Shown here piece after piece: positions 17,372-25,629 of a stretch of DNA of 64,000 bases. Position 1 is the first letter of the stretch; each line of letters opens with the position of its first letter. The stretch covers positions 2,666,001 through 2,730,000 of the forward strand of contig NZ_JAGIOH010000001.1 of NCBI RefSeq assembly GCF_017876625.1, in the 5' to 3' direction. This DNA is from Streptomyces syringium. GTDB lineage: Bacteria; Actinomycetota; Actinomycetes; Streptomycetales; Streptomycetaceae. The notes under the pieces were generated by a model, which was given only the letters and a program-made list of their open reading frames with translations, was not told the DNA's origin and ran no database searches. Both the position numbers and the translations under genes were made by a program.

Positions 17372-20300
17372 TCAGCGCTTGCTCTCCTGCTTGTCCTCCT
17401 GCCGGGGAGCCGCCCCCGGCCGTTCCTGTACGGCGTACGCCTCGACCTCCCACAGGGAGTAGCCGAAGCGGGTGGCCCGCTTCTCGCCCTGTACCCGGAC
17501 GAAGCGCGCGCCCGGCGCGTCCATGCGGACGGTTTCCACCCCGCCCTTGCCGTCGGCCACCACCGCCGCGTCCCGCCAGGTGCGCCCGTCGGGCGAGACC
17601 TGCACGCGGAAGCGGGCGGGGTGCGCCTCCTGCCAGTGCAGGACCAGCCGGCCGAGACGGGCCGGGCGGGCCAGCTCCAGCTGCCACCAGGCGTCGTCGG
17701 AGGCCGGTGAGGACCAGCGGGTCCCCGTCTCGCCGTCGATGGCCGCCGAGGCCGGGAAACGGCCCGTCTCCTGGCCCGAGGCGGTCGCCCGGGCCCCGCG
17801 CGCCAGGTTCGGGCCGCCGGTCGGCGGATAGGCCCGGACGGTCAGGATCCGCTCCTGGTCGCCGAGGCGGACGGGCACGGTGAAGGTGCGCGCGGCCGTC
17901 CCGGCGGGCACCGACAGCTCGATCCGGGCCGTGGTGACACCGCCGCGCGGCGAGGTGATCTCCGCCGGTGCCCGGACGGTGACTCCGGGGGGCGCCATGA
18001 CGGTGAGCTTCTCGCGGACCGTTCCCGGCCGCCGGGTGATCATCCGGGCGTCGACGACGGCCGGGCGGCCGCCGATCTCGGCGTCGGCGTCCCGGCGGGT
18101 GAGCTCGAAGTCGGCCGAGGGGTCGTCGGCGAACCACGGGGTGACCTCGTGGACGGCCGGCGCCGTGCTGCCCGCGGCCCAGACCAGGCGCAGCGCGTCG
18201 GCCCGTACGCCCTTGCCGGGTGCCTGCGTCCAGCCGCCGTCGGAGACCGTCCCGAGCGGCTGCCAGCCGCGGTCGGCATCGTGTGCCTCGACGGTGCCGC
18301 GCACGCCGGGGGCGGGGGCGGTGAGCACGGTAACGGCGGTCAGCGGGCGGGGGCGCGGCAGCCGCACGGTCAGGGTCTCGCCGGGGGCGGACGGGCTGCT
18401 CGTGGTCGGGTCGCCGTCGGTGGCCGGGCCGGTGGTGCGCAGCGGCCGGTCGATGCCCGTCCAGCCGTTGGCCCGGGCCAGGGCCTGCTCCAGGAACGGG
18501 GACAGGACGCCCTTGCCGACCGTGACCCGGCTGTCCTCGATCCGCTCGCGCAGCCGCTGCACGTCCAGCTGGGCCCGCCAGGCCGTGGTGCCGTCGCCGC
18601 GCGCGTGGGCGGTGAGCATGTCCACGGCCTTCTCGCCCGCCTCGCCGTGCCGCGCCAGCTGCTCGAGCCAGGGCCGCACCTCGGCGTCGAGGCCGCCGAG
18701 GGAGCCCGAGAGCCGCTGCCGGGCGTCGCGCATGGCGCGGAAGGCGGTGCGCAGCCGGTCACCGGCCTCCGTCAGCCGCCCGGCGTCGGTGGTGGCCAGG
18801 GCCGCCCAGAAGGCGTCCAGCAGGGGGCGCAGATACGTGGACTCCTCGCCGCCCAGGACGGACGAGCGGTCGTTGCCGGCGAGGGCGGTGAGGGCCTCGC
18901 GGGTGGCGGGGTCGTGGCCGGCGAGGTCGTCGACGGCAGCGCGCCAGGATTCCTCGGGGCGGTACTGGCGCGGGTTCCACGCGTAGTCGGCGGTGGTGAA
19001 CAGCGGGATGCGGGAGGCGACCGGCTGGGCGGAGGCGTTGGCGAGCAGGGCGGCGGAGCCGACCGCGACGGCCGGCTCCCGGCCGGTGTAGGGGCCGAGG
19101 AAGATACGGTCCTGCGCGTAGTCGTTGACCGGGTAGTTGTCCATGGTGACCAGCGGGTGGCCGAAGGCGGCCCGGGCGTCGGCCAGTTCACCGCCGGTGA
19201 TGGTCTTGGGGACCACCCCGACGCCCGTCCACGCCACCTCCACGCGCGGGTCGAGGGCGCCCGCGAGCGCACGCCGGAAGGCCGTCCGCCCGTCCTGGTA
19301 GTACTCGGTGGGCAGCAGCGACAGGGGGGCCGCCTCGGGGCCCTTGGCCGCCAGGTGCCGGGCGAGGGCGCCCGCGACCTTGGCCTGCGCGGCGGCCGCC
19401 GCCTCGGGCCCGGAGCCGAAGGCGTCGGCGTCCGCGTCGCAGTGCCACTCGCTGTAGCTGACGTCCTGGAACTGGAGCTGGAAGGCGCGCACGCCCAGCG
19501 CCCACATCGCGTCGACCTTGCGGGCGAGCGCCCGCAGGTCGGAGTCGGAGGAGAAGCACATCGCCTGCCCCGGCGAGATCGCCCAGCCGAGCGTCACGTG
19601 GTTGCGGCGGGCCCGCTCGGCCAGGGCCCGGAATTCGGCGCGCTGGTCGGCGGGGTAGGCGTCGCGCCAGCGGGCCTGGCGGTAGGGGTCGTCGCCCGGG
19701 GCGTAGAGATAGCGGTTCTGCTTGGTGCGGCCCATGAAGTCGAGCTGGTCCAGGCGCTGCTGCCGCGACCAGGGTCGGCCGTAGAAGCCCTCGGTCAGCC
19801 CGCGCACGGCCGTGCCCGGCCAGTCGCGCACCACCACGCCGGCGAAGGCCTTGCCGCCGTCGCGCTCCACCGCCAGCTGGCGCAGTGTCTGCGCCGCGTG
19901 GAACAGCCCGTCCGGGCCCAGCCCCGCGAGCGCGACCGTCGGCCGCCCGTCCACCTGTCCGGTGGCGAGGCGGTAGCCGCCGGAGGGCAGGTCGTCGACG
20001 GCGGGGGCGCCGAGGGCACGCAGGGCGTCCTCGGCGGGCTGCCCGCCCGCGTAGACGATCAGGCCGCGCGGCGGCGGGGTGCCGCCGGCGCCGGCGTCGA
20101 CGACGGTACGGGCGCCGAGGGCACGCAGCGTCTCGCGGAGCACGTCGAGGGCGTAGGGGTCGGCGCCGGAGTCGGCCATGACGGTGACTTCGTCGCCGAT
20201 CCGCGCGGAGGAGCCCTGGGCGCTCAGCGACTGGGGGCGCGGCCAGACGGCGGGCGCGGCGTCGGCGCTCTCCCGGTCGGCGGGGCCCGCGGTGGTGGTG

Positions 20301-20557
20301 GCGCCGCCGGTGCGCGGGTCGGCGACGGCACCGGGCGCGCCGCCGAGCAGTCCGCCGAGGAGGGCCGCGGCCAGCACGGTGGCTCCGGCCTTGCGGGGGC
20401 GGGCGACGAAGGGTTCACCCAGGCGGCCGAGGCGGCCGGTGCCGACGGCACGGAGCACGCGCCCCTTTTGTCGCTGCTCGTGCCGCTCTGCCGGTTGCTC
20501 CGCCTGCCGCTCTCCGCCGTGGCTGTCGTACGAGGGTTCGTTACCCGGGAACCGCAC
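17372..20557 (-). CDS. Secreted GH84 beta-N-acetylglucosaminidase with CBM32
   Basis: A 1061-residue protein. After an unusually long basic N-terminus (~55 residues) a hydrophobic signal core occupies about 57-78. A GH20/GH84 N-terminal cap (~95-230) precedes the GH84 catalytic barrel with the hallmark EGFYGRPWS near residue 256. Then come a helical domain, a NEW3-like beta domain (~780-900) and an F5/8C (CBM32) sugar-binding domain (~910-1045). The family cleaves terminal GlcNAc by substrate-assisted catalysis, using neighbouring Asp-Asp residues; here the segment reads FQLQFQDVSY, giving Gln364-Asp365. Secreted action on chitin- or hyaluronan-like polymers is likely. The GTG at 20557 follows AGGAG. 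Confidence 0.83.
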   Translation of the reverse strand: MRFPGNEPSYDSHGGERQAEQPAERHEQRQKGRVLRAVGTGRLGRLGEPFVARPRKAGATVLAAALLGGLLGGAPGAVADPRTGGATTTAGPADRESADAAPAVWPRPQSLSAQGSSARIGDEVTVMADSGADPYALDVLRETLRALGARTVVDAGAGGTPPPRGLIVYAGGQPAEDALRALGAPAVDDLPSGGYRLATGQVDGRPTVALAGLGPDGLFHAAQTLRQLAVERDGGKAFAGVVVRDWPGTAVRGLTEGFYGRPWSRQQRLDQLDFMGRTKQNRYLYAPGDDPYRQARWRDAYPADQRAEFRALAERARRNHVTLGWAISPGQAMCFSSDSDLRALARKVDAMWALGVRAFQLQFQDVSYSEWHCDADADAFGSGPEAAAAAQAKVAGALARHLAAKGPEAAPLSLLPTEYYQDGRTAFRRALAGALDPRVEVAWTGVGVVPKTITGGELADARAAFGHPLVTMDNYPVNDYAQDRIFLGPYTGREPAVAVGSAALLANASAQPVASRIPLFTTADYAWNPRQYRPEESWRAAVDDLAGHDPATREALTALAGNDRSSVLGGEESTYLRPLLDAFWAALATTDAGRLTEAGDRLRTAFRAMRDARQRLSGSLGGLDAEVRPWLEQLARHGEAGEKAVDMLTAHARGDGTTAWRAQLDVQRLRERIEDSRVTVGKGVLSPFLEQALARANGWTGIDRPLRTTGPATDGDPTTSSPSAPGETLTVRLPRPRPLTAVTVLTAPAPGVRGTVEAHDADRGWQPLGTVSDGGWTQAPGKGVRADALRLVWAAGSTAPAVHEVTPWFADDPSADFELTRRDADAEIGGRPAVVDARMITRRPGTVREKLTVMAPPGVTVRAPAEITSPRGGVTTARIELSVPAGTAARTFTVPVRLGDQERILTVRAYPPTGGPNLARGARATASGQETGRFPASAAIDGETGTRWSSPASDDAWWQLELARPARLGRLVLHWQEAHPARFRVQVSPDGRTWRDAAVVADGKGGVETVRMDAPGARFVRVQGEKRATRFGYSLWEVEAYAVQERPGAAPRQEDKQESKR

Positions 20558-20821
20558 GGCTTTCTCCTCGCCCCAAGGTGCACGCTCGTGGGCAGTGAGC
20601 CCATCACCAGGCGCGATGCGTGTCAACGCACGTGACCGAAGTGCCGGTATTGCCCGGCGAGTCGATGAGCGAACGGAAAACGAAGCCCACGAAAGCACCG
20701 CTAAATCGACATAGAGGAACGTAATGTGACCCGGGACACGTTCCTTGGTCCGGTACGTCTGCGGCCGCCCCGAGTGGGTAGTGCAGACGTGACCCACTGC
20801 CGTCACCCCCGGGAGGCCCCT

Positions 20822-21106
20822 GTGGCCGCGTCCGCCCAGCTCCTGCTGTCCGCCCTGTCCAAACCGGTGCCGTCCCCGTGTGCGTGCGCGCACGACGACG
20901 GCTACCTCCCGGAGTTCGACGGCCCGCTCCCGGCCGGCTCCGGTTCCGGGGCCCCCGCCGAGCCCCCGCTGACCAGCGAGCCGCCGCTCGCCGACGCGAC
21001 CCCGCTGACCAGCGAGCCCCCGCTGGCCACCGAACTGCCGCTCACCAGCGAACCCACGGCCACGGTCCACGGACCGGCCTTCGGTACGGAGTCCTCGGAG
21101 GTCTGA
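20822..21106 (+). CDS. Small repeat-containing protein before malQ
   Basis: A predicted 94-residue protein of unknown function. It starts at GTG 20822 behind GGGAGG and ends with TGA exactly one base before the malQ ATG, an arrangement that favours translational coupling. Residues 49-84 are three 12-residue tandem repeats of the form P-L-T-S-E-P-(P-L-A-x-x-x), encoded by 36-bp units at 20966-21073. There is no signal peptide or membrane segment. The Pro/Ser/Glu-rich composition suggests a disordered chain. It could instead be a non-coding leader; the good ribosome site and the strict 36-bp period favour coding. Confidence 0.55.
   Translation: MAASAQLLLSALSKPVPSPCACAHDDGYLPEFDGPLPAGSGSGAPAEPPLTSEPPLADATPLTSEPPLATELPLTSEPTATVHGPAFGTESSEV
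20966..21073 (+). repeat. Three 36-bp in-frame tandem repeats
   Basis: Units at 20966-21001, 21002-21037 and 21038-21073 each start with CCGCTGACCAGCGA or a close variant and encode PLTSEP plus six variable residues. Confidence 0.75.
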
Positions 21107-23290
21107 ATGGGCCGAGCGCGGCTCGCCGAACTGCACGGTGTCGCCACTTCCTACGAGCCCGCGCCCGGCCAGGGACTCCAGGTGCCCGAGGACACCGTCG
21201 TCGCGGTCCTCGCCGCACTGGGCGTCGACGCGTCCACCCCCCGTGCCGTCCGGGACGCCCTGGACGCCCATGCCGCCACCGAGCGCCGCCGGCTGCTGCC
21301 CGGGGCGGTGGTCCTGCGGGCGGCGGCGGACGGGACGCCGCGCGCCCACGGGCGGGCACTGCCCACGCTGCCGGAGGGCACGGCCCTGCGGGTCGACACC
21401 GAGGGCGGTCGGGCAATCGCCTGGGACGGTGCGCCCCTGTTCGGCGGGGCGGGCCTCGCGGAGGCCCTGCCGCTCGGCAGTCATCTGCTGCGCGCCCACG
21501 CCCCCGACGGCCGGAGCGCGTGCGTGCCGCTGATCGTCGCCCCCGAGCGGCTGCCCGCCCCGCCCGAGCGCTCCCACGGCTTCCTCGTGCAGCTGTATTC
21601 GCTGCTGTCCGCCCGCTCCTGGGGCATGGGCGACCTCGGTGACCTCGCCGAGCTCGCCGCCTGGTCGGGCCGGGCCTTCGGCTCGGACTTCGTGCAGGTC
21701 AACCCGCTGCACGCGGCCGTGCCCGGCGCGCCCACCGATCCCTCGCCGTACCGCCCCTCCTCCCGTCGCTTCCCCGACCCGGTCTATCTGCGGGTCGAGG
21801 ACATCGCCGAGTTCGCCTATCTCGACGGCCCCGCGCGCGAGCGCGCCGAGGTGCTCCTCGGCCGGGCCGCCGCGCTGCGCGAGGGCGTGCTGCGGCGCGA
21901 TGCCCTCATCGACCGGGACGCGGTCTGGGCGGCCAAGCGCCAGGCGCTGGAGCTGGTGCGGGCCGTGCCGCTGAGCCCCGGCCGCCGCGCCGCGTACTGC
22001 GACTTCCTCGCCGAGCAGGGCCAGGCCCTCGACGACCACTCCACATGGTGCGCGCTCGCCGAGGTGCACGGCCCCGACTGGCGCACCTGGCCCGGCGCCC
22101 TGAAGGACCCCCGCTCGGCCCGTACGGCCCGCACCCGCGGCGAGCTCCTCGACCGCGTCGACTTCCACTGCTGGCTCGCCTGGCTCACCGACCAGCAGCT
22201 GGCCGCCGCCCAGCGGGCCGCGCGCGAGGCGGGCATGCGCATCGGCCTCGTCCACGACCTGGCCATCGGAGTGCATCCCGCGGGCGCGGACGCCTGGGCG
22301 CAGCAGCACGCCTTCGCCGCCGGCATGTCGGTCGGCGCTCCCCCCGACGCCTTCAGCCCGCACGGCCAGGACTGGGGGCTGCCGCCCTGGCGCCCCGACG
22401 CCCTGGCGGCCACGGGGTACGCCCCCTACCGCGATCTGCTGCGCGCGCTGATGCGCCACGCGGGCGCGCTGCGCATCGACCATGTGATGGGCCTGTTCCG
22501 GCTCTGGTGGGTACCGGAGGGGTGCGAGCCGACGCGGGGGACGTACGTGCGCTACGACGCGGAGGCGATGCTCGGCGTCCTCGCGCTGGAGGCCGACCGC
22601 GCGGCCGCGACCGTCATAGGCGAGGACCTGGGCACGGTCGAGCCGGGCGTGCGGGAGTCGCTGGCCGAGCGGGGGGTGCTGGGGACGTCGGTGCTGTGGT
22701 TCGAGCGGGACTACGACGGCGCGGGCGGCCGCGCGGAGCCGCTGGAGCCCGGGCGCTGGCGCACCGACTGCCTGGCCACGGCCACCACCCACGACCTGCC
22801 GAGCACGGCCGCCCGTCTCACCGGCGACCATGTGGAGCTGCGCCACCGGCTCGGCCTGCTGACCCGCCCGCTCGGCGTGGAGCAGCGGGAGGACGCGACG
22901 GCGGTCGCGGAGTGGATGGCGCTCTTCGGCCGGCTGGGCCTGCTCCCCGAGGGCCCGGGCGACGAGGTGGCCGCGGTCAAGGCCGTCCACCGCTTCCTGC
23001 TGCGCACCCCCGCCCGGATGATCGGCGTCTGGCTCCCGGACACGGTCGGTGACCGGCGTCCGCAGAACCTGCCGGGCACCTGGGACCAGTACCCGAACTG
23101 GCGGCTCCCCATCGCCGACGCGACCGGCCGCCCGCTCTCCCTGGAGGACCTGGCGGCCTCCCCGCGGCTGCACGCCCTGATGGACGAGCTGCGTACCGCG
23201 CCGACGAGCGGCACCTGGGGAAAGACCTGGGGCGGGACGTGGGGGGAATGGCCCGCGACGGGCCCGGTCGGCCCGGTCGGCCCCCCATAG
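21107..23290 (+). CDS. malQ: 4-alpha-glucanotransferase MalQ (amylomaltase)
   Basis: A 727-residue GH77 enzyme that transfers alpha-1,4-glucan segments between maltodextrins in cytoplasmic maltose/glycogen metabolism. Catalytic residues are visible: nucleophile Asp458 in RIDHVMGLFRLWW, acid/base Glu506 in VIGEDLGTVEP, and transition-state stabiliser Asp563 in TTHDLPST. The ~150-residue N-terminal extension before the barrel is typical of actinobacterial MalQ. The ATG abuts the stop of the small upstream ORF and uses the CGGAGG inside it. The C-terminal ~30 residues are a Gly/Trp/Pro-rich low-complexity tail (TWGKTWGGTWGEW) with no known role. Confidence 0.93.
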   Translation: MGRARLAELHGVATSYEPAPGQGLQVPEDTVVAVLAALGVDASTPRAVRDALDAHAATERRRLLPGAVVLRAAADGTPRAHGRALPTLPEGTALRVDTEGGRAIAWDGAPLFGGAGLAEALPLGSHLLRAHAPDGRSACVPLIVAPERLPAPPERSHGFLVQLYSLLSARSWGMGDLGDLAELAAWSGRAFGSDFVQVNPLHAAVPGAPTDPSPYRPSSRRFPDPVYLRVEDIAEFAYLDGPARERAEVLLGRAAALREGVLRRDALIDRDAVWAAKRQALELVRAVPLSPGRRAAYCDFLAEQGQALDDHSTWCALAEVHGPDWRTWPGALKDPRSARTARTRGELLDRVDFHCWLAWLTDQQLAAAQRAAREAGMRIGLVHDLAIGVHPAGADAWAQQHAFAAGMSVGAPPDAFSPHGQDWGLPPWRPDALAATGYAPYRDLLRALMRHAGALRIDHVMGLFRLWWVPEGCEPTRGTYVRYDAEAMLGVLALEADRAAATVIGEDLGTVEPGVRESLAERGVLGTSVLWFERDYDGAGGRAEPLEPGRWRTDCLATATTHDLPSTAARLTGDHVELRHRLGLLTRPLGVEQREDATAVAEWMALFGRLGLLPEGPGDEVAAVKAVHRFLLRTPARMIGVWLPDTVGDRRPQNLPGTWDQYPNWRLPIADATGRPLSLEDLAASPRLHALMDELRTAPTSGTWGKTWGGTWGEWPATGPVGPVGPP

Positions 23291-23337
23291 GCGACCCCGG
23301 GCGCGCGGGGCGGACGCGGGTCCGATACGTTGAGCCC

Positions 23338-23610
23338 GTGAGCAACAAGGTCAACAAGAACGCCATGCGCGCCGGCGCCATCTCCGCCGGCACTGTGCTG
23401 ATGCTGCTGATGTCGTCCCCCGCGTTCGCGCTCACCCGCGACGACGGTGACGACCCGGGTCCGGGCATGAGCGTGATCAACACGCTCGGCCTCTACGTCG
23501 CCGCGCCGATCGTCGCTTTCCTGGTCATCGCGGGCCTCACGATGGTCGCGGCGAAGCACTCGGACAACCCCCACACGCACGACACCCACCACCCGCGCCC
23601 GTCGCGGTAA
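23338..23610 (+). CDS. Small conserved membrane protein
   Basis: A 90-residue protein with two hydrophobic segments: one at about residues 12-30, which could be a signal peptide or signal anchor (MLLMSSPAFA), and one at about 48-68 (LYVAAPIVAFLVIAGL). The tail is rich in His and charge (NPHTHDTHHPRP). Small proteins of this plan occur across Streptomyces without assigned function. The His-rich end could bind metal (inference). It starts with GTG at 23338, 47 bases after malQ, with a weak ribosome site, and may be co-transcribed with malQ. A hairpin terminator with a T-run follows. Confidence 0.65.
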   Translation: MSNKVNKNAMRAGAISAGTVLMLLMSSPAFALTRDDGDDPGPGMSVINTLGLYVAAPIVAFLVIAGLTMVAAKHSDNPHTHDTHHPRPSR

Positions 23611-23654
23611 CGGCTGTCCCACCCCCCTTTTTTCCGAGTTCCGCCGAGTTTTTC

Positions 23655-23691
23655 AGCCCGGTACCTCCCGCTCCCGCGGAGGTGCCGGGCT
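23655..23691 (+). terminator. Hairpin terminator with T-run
   Basis: A 14-bp stem (AGCCCGGTACCTCC; one G-T wobble) with a 9-base loop ends in CTTTTC. It closes the malQ-side transcript. Confidence 0.8.
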
Positions 23692-23889
23692 TTTCGCTGT
23701 GCCCGGCTCCGTCGCGCACGGCCACGACGGCGCTGACCGGACCGTCGGCCCACGACGCCATGTGGCCCTTGAGCCCTCGCATCAGCTCCCCATAGCCCGC
23801 CAGGGCACGCCTCGTCGACGCACACGCCGTGACGGCCACCGCACACACCGTCCTTGCGGAAGGGCGGCTCTTGCCGTTTACCGCACCCT

Positions 23890-23921
23890 TAACCTACGGT
23901 GTCGTAACCTACGGATCCGTA
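23890..23921 (+). promoter_or_regulatory. Tandem operator-like repeats before the desaturase
   Basis: TAACCTACGG occurs twice, at 23890-23899 and 23905-23914, with a 15-base period. The second copy runs into a perfect 12-bp palindrome TACGGATCCGTA (23910-23921). The block ends 31 bases before the desaturase start and lies in the expected promoter position. This looks like a TetR-type operator array; the regulator is not in the window. The rest of 23692-23889 shows no gene. Confidence 0.6.
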
Positions 23922-23952
23922 AGTAAGATCGTCCCCGCACCAGGAGCTGTCT

Positions 23953-24927
23953 GTGACCATCGCCCCCCTCCGCCACCATTCCCGGGCCGTGTGGAGCGAC
24001 AGCCGCCTGCTGTTCGCACTCGAAGAGGTCGTCGAGACCGAGCTGAACCGCCACCTCAAGGTCGCCAAGGAATGGATGCCGCACGAGTACGTGCCGTGGA
24101 GCGACGGGCGGAACTTCGACGGGGTCATGGGCGGCGAGGCCTGGGCCCCCGAGCAGTCGAAGGTGACGGACATCGGGCGTACCGCCCTCATCGTCAACCT
24201 GCTGACCGAGGACAACCTCCCCAGTTACCACCACGAGATCGCCTCGCTCTTCGGCCGCGACGGCGCCTGGGGGACCTGGGTGCACCGCTGGACCGCCGAG
24301 GAGGGCCGGCACGGCATCGTGATGCGGGACTACCTGCTCACCTCGCGCGCCGTGGACCCGGTCGCGCTGGAGCGGTTCCGCATGCAGCACATGTCGGAGG
24401 GGTTCGAGTCCGACAACCGGCACAGCATGCTGCACTCGGTCGCGTACGTCGCGTTCCAGGAGCTGGCCACCCGCATCTCGCACCGGAACACCGGCCACCA
24501 CTCCGGCGACCCGGTCTGTGACCGCATGCTCGCCCGGATCGCCACGGACGAGAACCTGCACATGGTCTTCTACCGCAATCTGCTGGGGAAGGCCTTCGAG
24601 CTGGCGCCCGACCAGACGATGAGCGCCGTGCGGGACGTCGTGGTCGACTTCCGGATGCCGGGCCACGGCATCCCCGGCTTCGAGCGGGCCGCCGCGCAGA
24701 TGGCCATCGGCGGGATCTACAACCTGCGCATCCACCACGACGACGTGCTGCAGCCGGTGCTGCGCTTCCTGAAGGTCCTGGAGATCACCGGGCTGGGCCC
24801 GGACGGTCTGCGCGCCCAGGAGGAGCTGGGGCTGTACATGGGCGGCCTCGACGACCAGGCGACGAAGTTCGACGAGCGCCGCGAGGCGCTGCTCGCCCGC
24901 CGCCGGGCCCGGGCCGAGCAGGCCTGA
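23953..24927 (+). CDS. Acyl-ACP desaturase (diiron, DesA-type)
   Basis: A 324-residue soluble ferritin-like diiron enzyme that inserts a cis double bond into acyl-ACP, adjusting membrane fluidity. The four-helix ligand set is visible: EEVVETELNRH, the HHEIASLFG region, EEGRHG (ExxH) and DENLHM (ExxH). Length and lack of membrane segments fit plant/actinobacterial stearoyl-ACP desaturase relatives, not membrane desaturases. GTG start after AGGAG (23941). Transcription is probably controlled through the tandem repeat block just upstream. A perfect 18-bp terminator follows 16 bases after the stop. Confidence 0.9.
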   Translation: MTIAPLRHHSRAVWSDSRLLFALEEVVETELNRHLKVAKEWMPHEYVPWSDGRNFDGVMGGEAWAPEQSKVTDIGRTALIVNLLTEDNLPSYHHEIASLFGRDGAWGTWVHRWTAEEGRHGIVMRDYLLTSRAVDPVALERFRMQHMSEGFESDNRHSMLHSVAYVAFQELATRISHRNTGHHSGDPVCDRMLARIATDENLHMVFYRNLLGKAFELAPDQTMSAVRDVVVDFRMPGHGIPGFERAAAQMAIGGIYNLRIHHDDVLQPVLRFLKVLEITGLGPDGLRAQEELGLYMGGLDDQATKFDERREALLARRRARAEQA

Positions 24928-24942
24928 GCCGCGCACTACTGC

Positions 24943-24982
24943 ACGCACGGAAGCCGGGGCGGCTGCCCCGGCTTCCGTGCGT
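24943..24982. terminator. 18-bp bidirectional terminator
   Basis: A perfect stem ACGCACGGAAGCCGGGGC with loop GGCT lies between the convergent desaturase (+) and FBP-domain gene (-). Confidence 0.87.
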
Positions 24983-24988
24983 CCGGGC

Positions 24989-25510
24989 TCAGGCCCGGGC
25001 CGGCGCGTCCTCGACCCGGAAGACCTTGTCCAGGAACGCGTCCAGGTTCACGAGCGTGCGCGTGATCCGGTCCTCCACGTCCAGGGTCTCCTTGTAACGC
25101 ATCGCGAGCAGCGGCTGCTTCTTGCCCCGCACGTACAGCGGGCAGGCCAAGTCCGCGCACATGTAGGCGCCGACGGTGTTGCCGTCGCGGCCGGCGGCGC
25201 CGACCTTGCGGGCGGCGAGCAGCGAGACCCCCGAGGCGACGTGCCCGGTCAGGCAGAGCGAGCACATCGTGGTCTTCATCATGCTCCGCGGGCCGCCCTG
25301 CGGGACGCGCAGCGTGACCCCCACCAGCTCCCCGGCCCGCTCGGCGACGATGTAGCCGCGGTCCGGGGCGCCCGGATCCCGCCAGCCCAGGAAGTCGAGG
25401 TCCGCCCAGGGGAGTTCGGCCAGTCCCCGGGGCAGGCTGAGCCGGCGCGCCTCCCCCTTGGAGCAGTTCACGAAGGAGGCACGTATGTCGTTCTCGCCGA
25501 GTGGTTCCAT
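24989..25510 (-). CDS. FBP-domain (FusB-type, EF-G-binding) protein
   Basis: A 173-residue protein with a C-terminal four-cysteine treble-clef zinc finger: CSLC, then CADLAC. This is the FBP domain found in FusB/FusC proteins, which bind elongation factor G and free it from fusidic-acid-stalled ribosomes. The N-terminal half (ENDIRASFVNCSKGEA) fits the same family. Many actinobacterial members are chromosomal and have not been linked to resistance, so a ribosome or EF-G maintenance role is as likely. The ATG at 25510 is preferred by alignment; the ribosome site is poor and a GTG six codons upstream is possible. Confidence 0.75.
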   Translation of the reverse strand: MEPLGENDIRASFVNCSKGEARRLSLPRGLAELPWADLDFLGWRDPGAPDRGYIVAERAGELVGVTLRVPQGGPRSMMKTTMCSLCLTGHVASGVSLLAARKVGAAGRDGNTVGAYMCADLACPLYVRGKKQPLLAMRYKETLDVEDRITRTLVNLDAFLDKVFRVEDAPARA

Positions 25511-25629
25511 GGTGGTTGAAGCTAACACCGGCGGGGCCGGGACGTCGCATGATTTTTCCGGCCCTGGCGCCCTTGTGCCGGCCGTCCCGCCGACAGCGTG
25601 GATCCGTCGGCGGGACGTCGCTCAGCCGG

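Noticed and set aside
17372..23173. A single 1933-codon minus-strand protein covering GH84 and malQ
   Set aside because: The part above 20557 is antisense to malQ and has no domain. The GH84 protein has its own GTG with AGGAG at 20557.
24989..25510. FBP protein as an acquired fusidic-acid resistance gene
   Set aside because: Base composition matches its neighbours and the family is common on actinobacterial chromosomes; resistance cannot be inferred.
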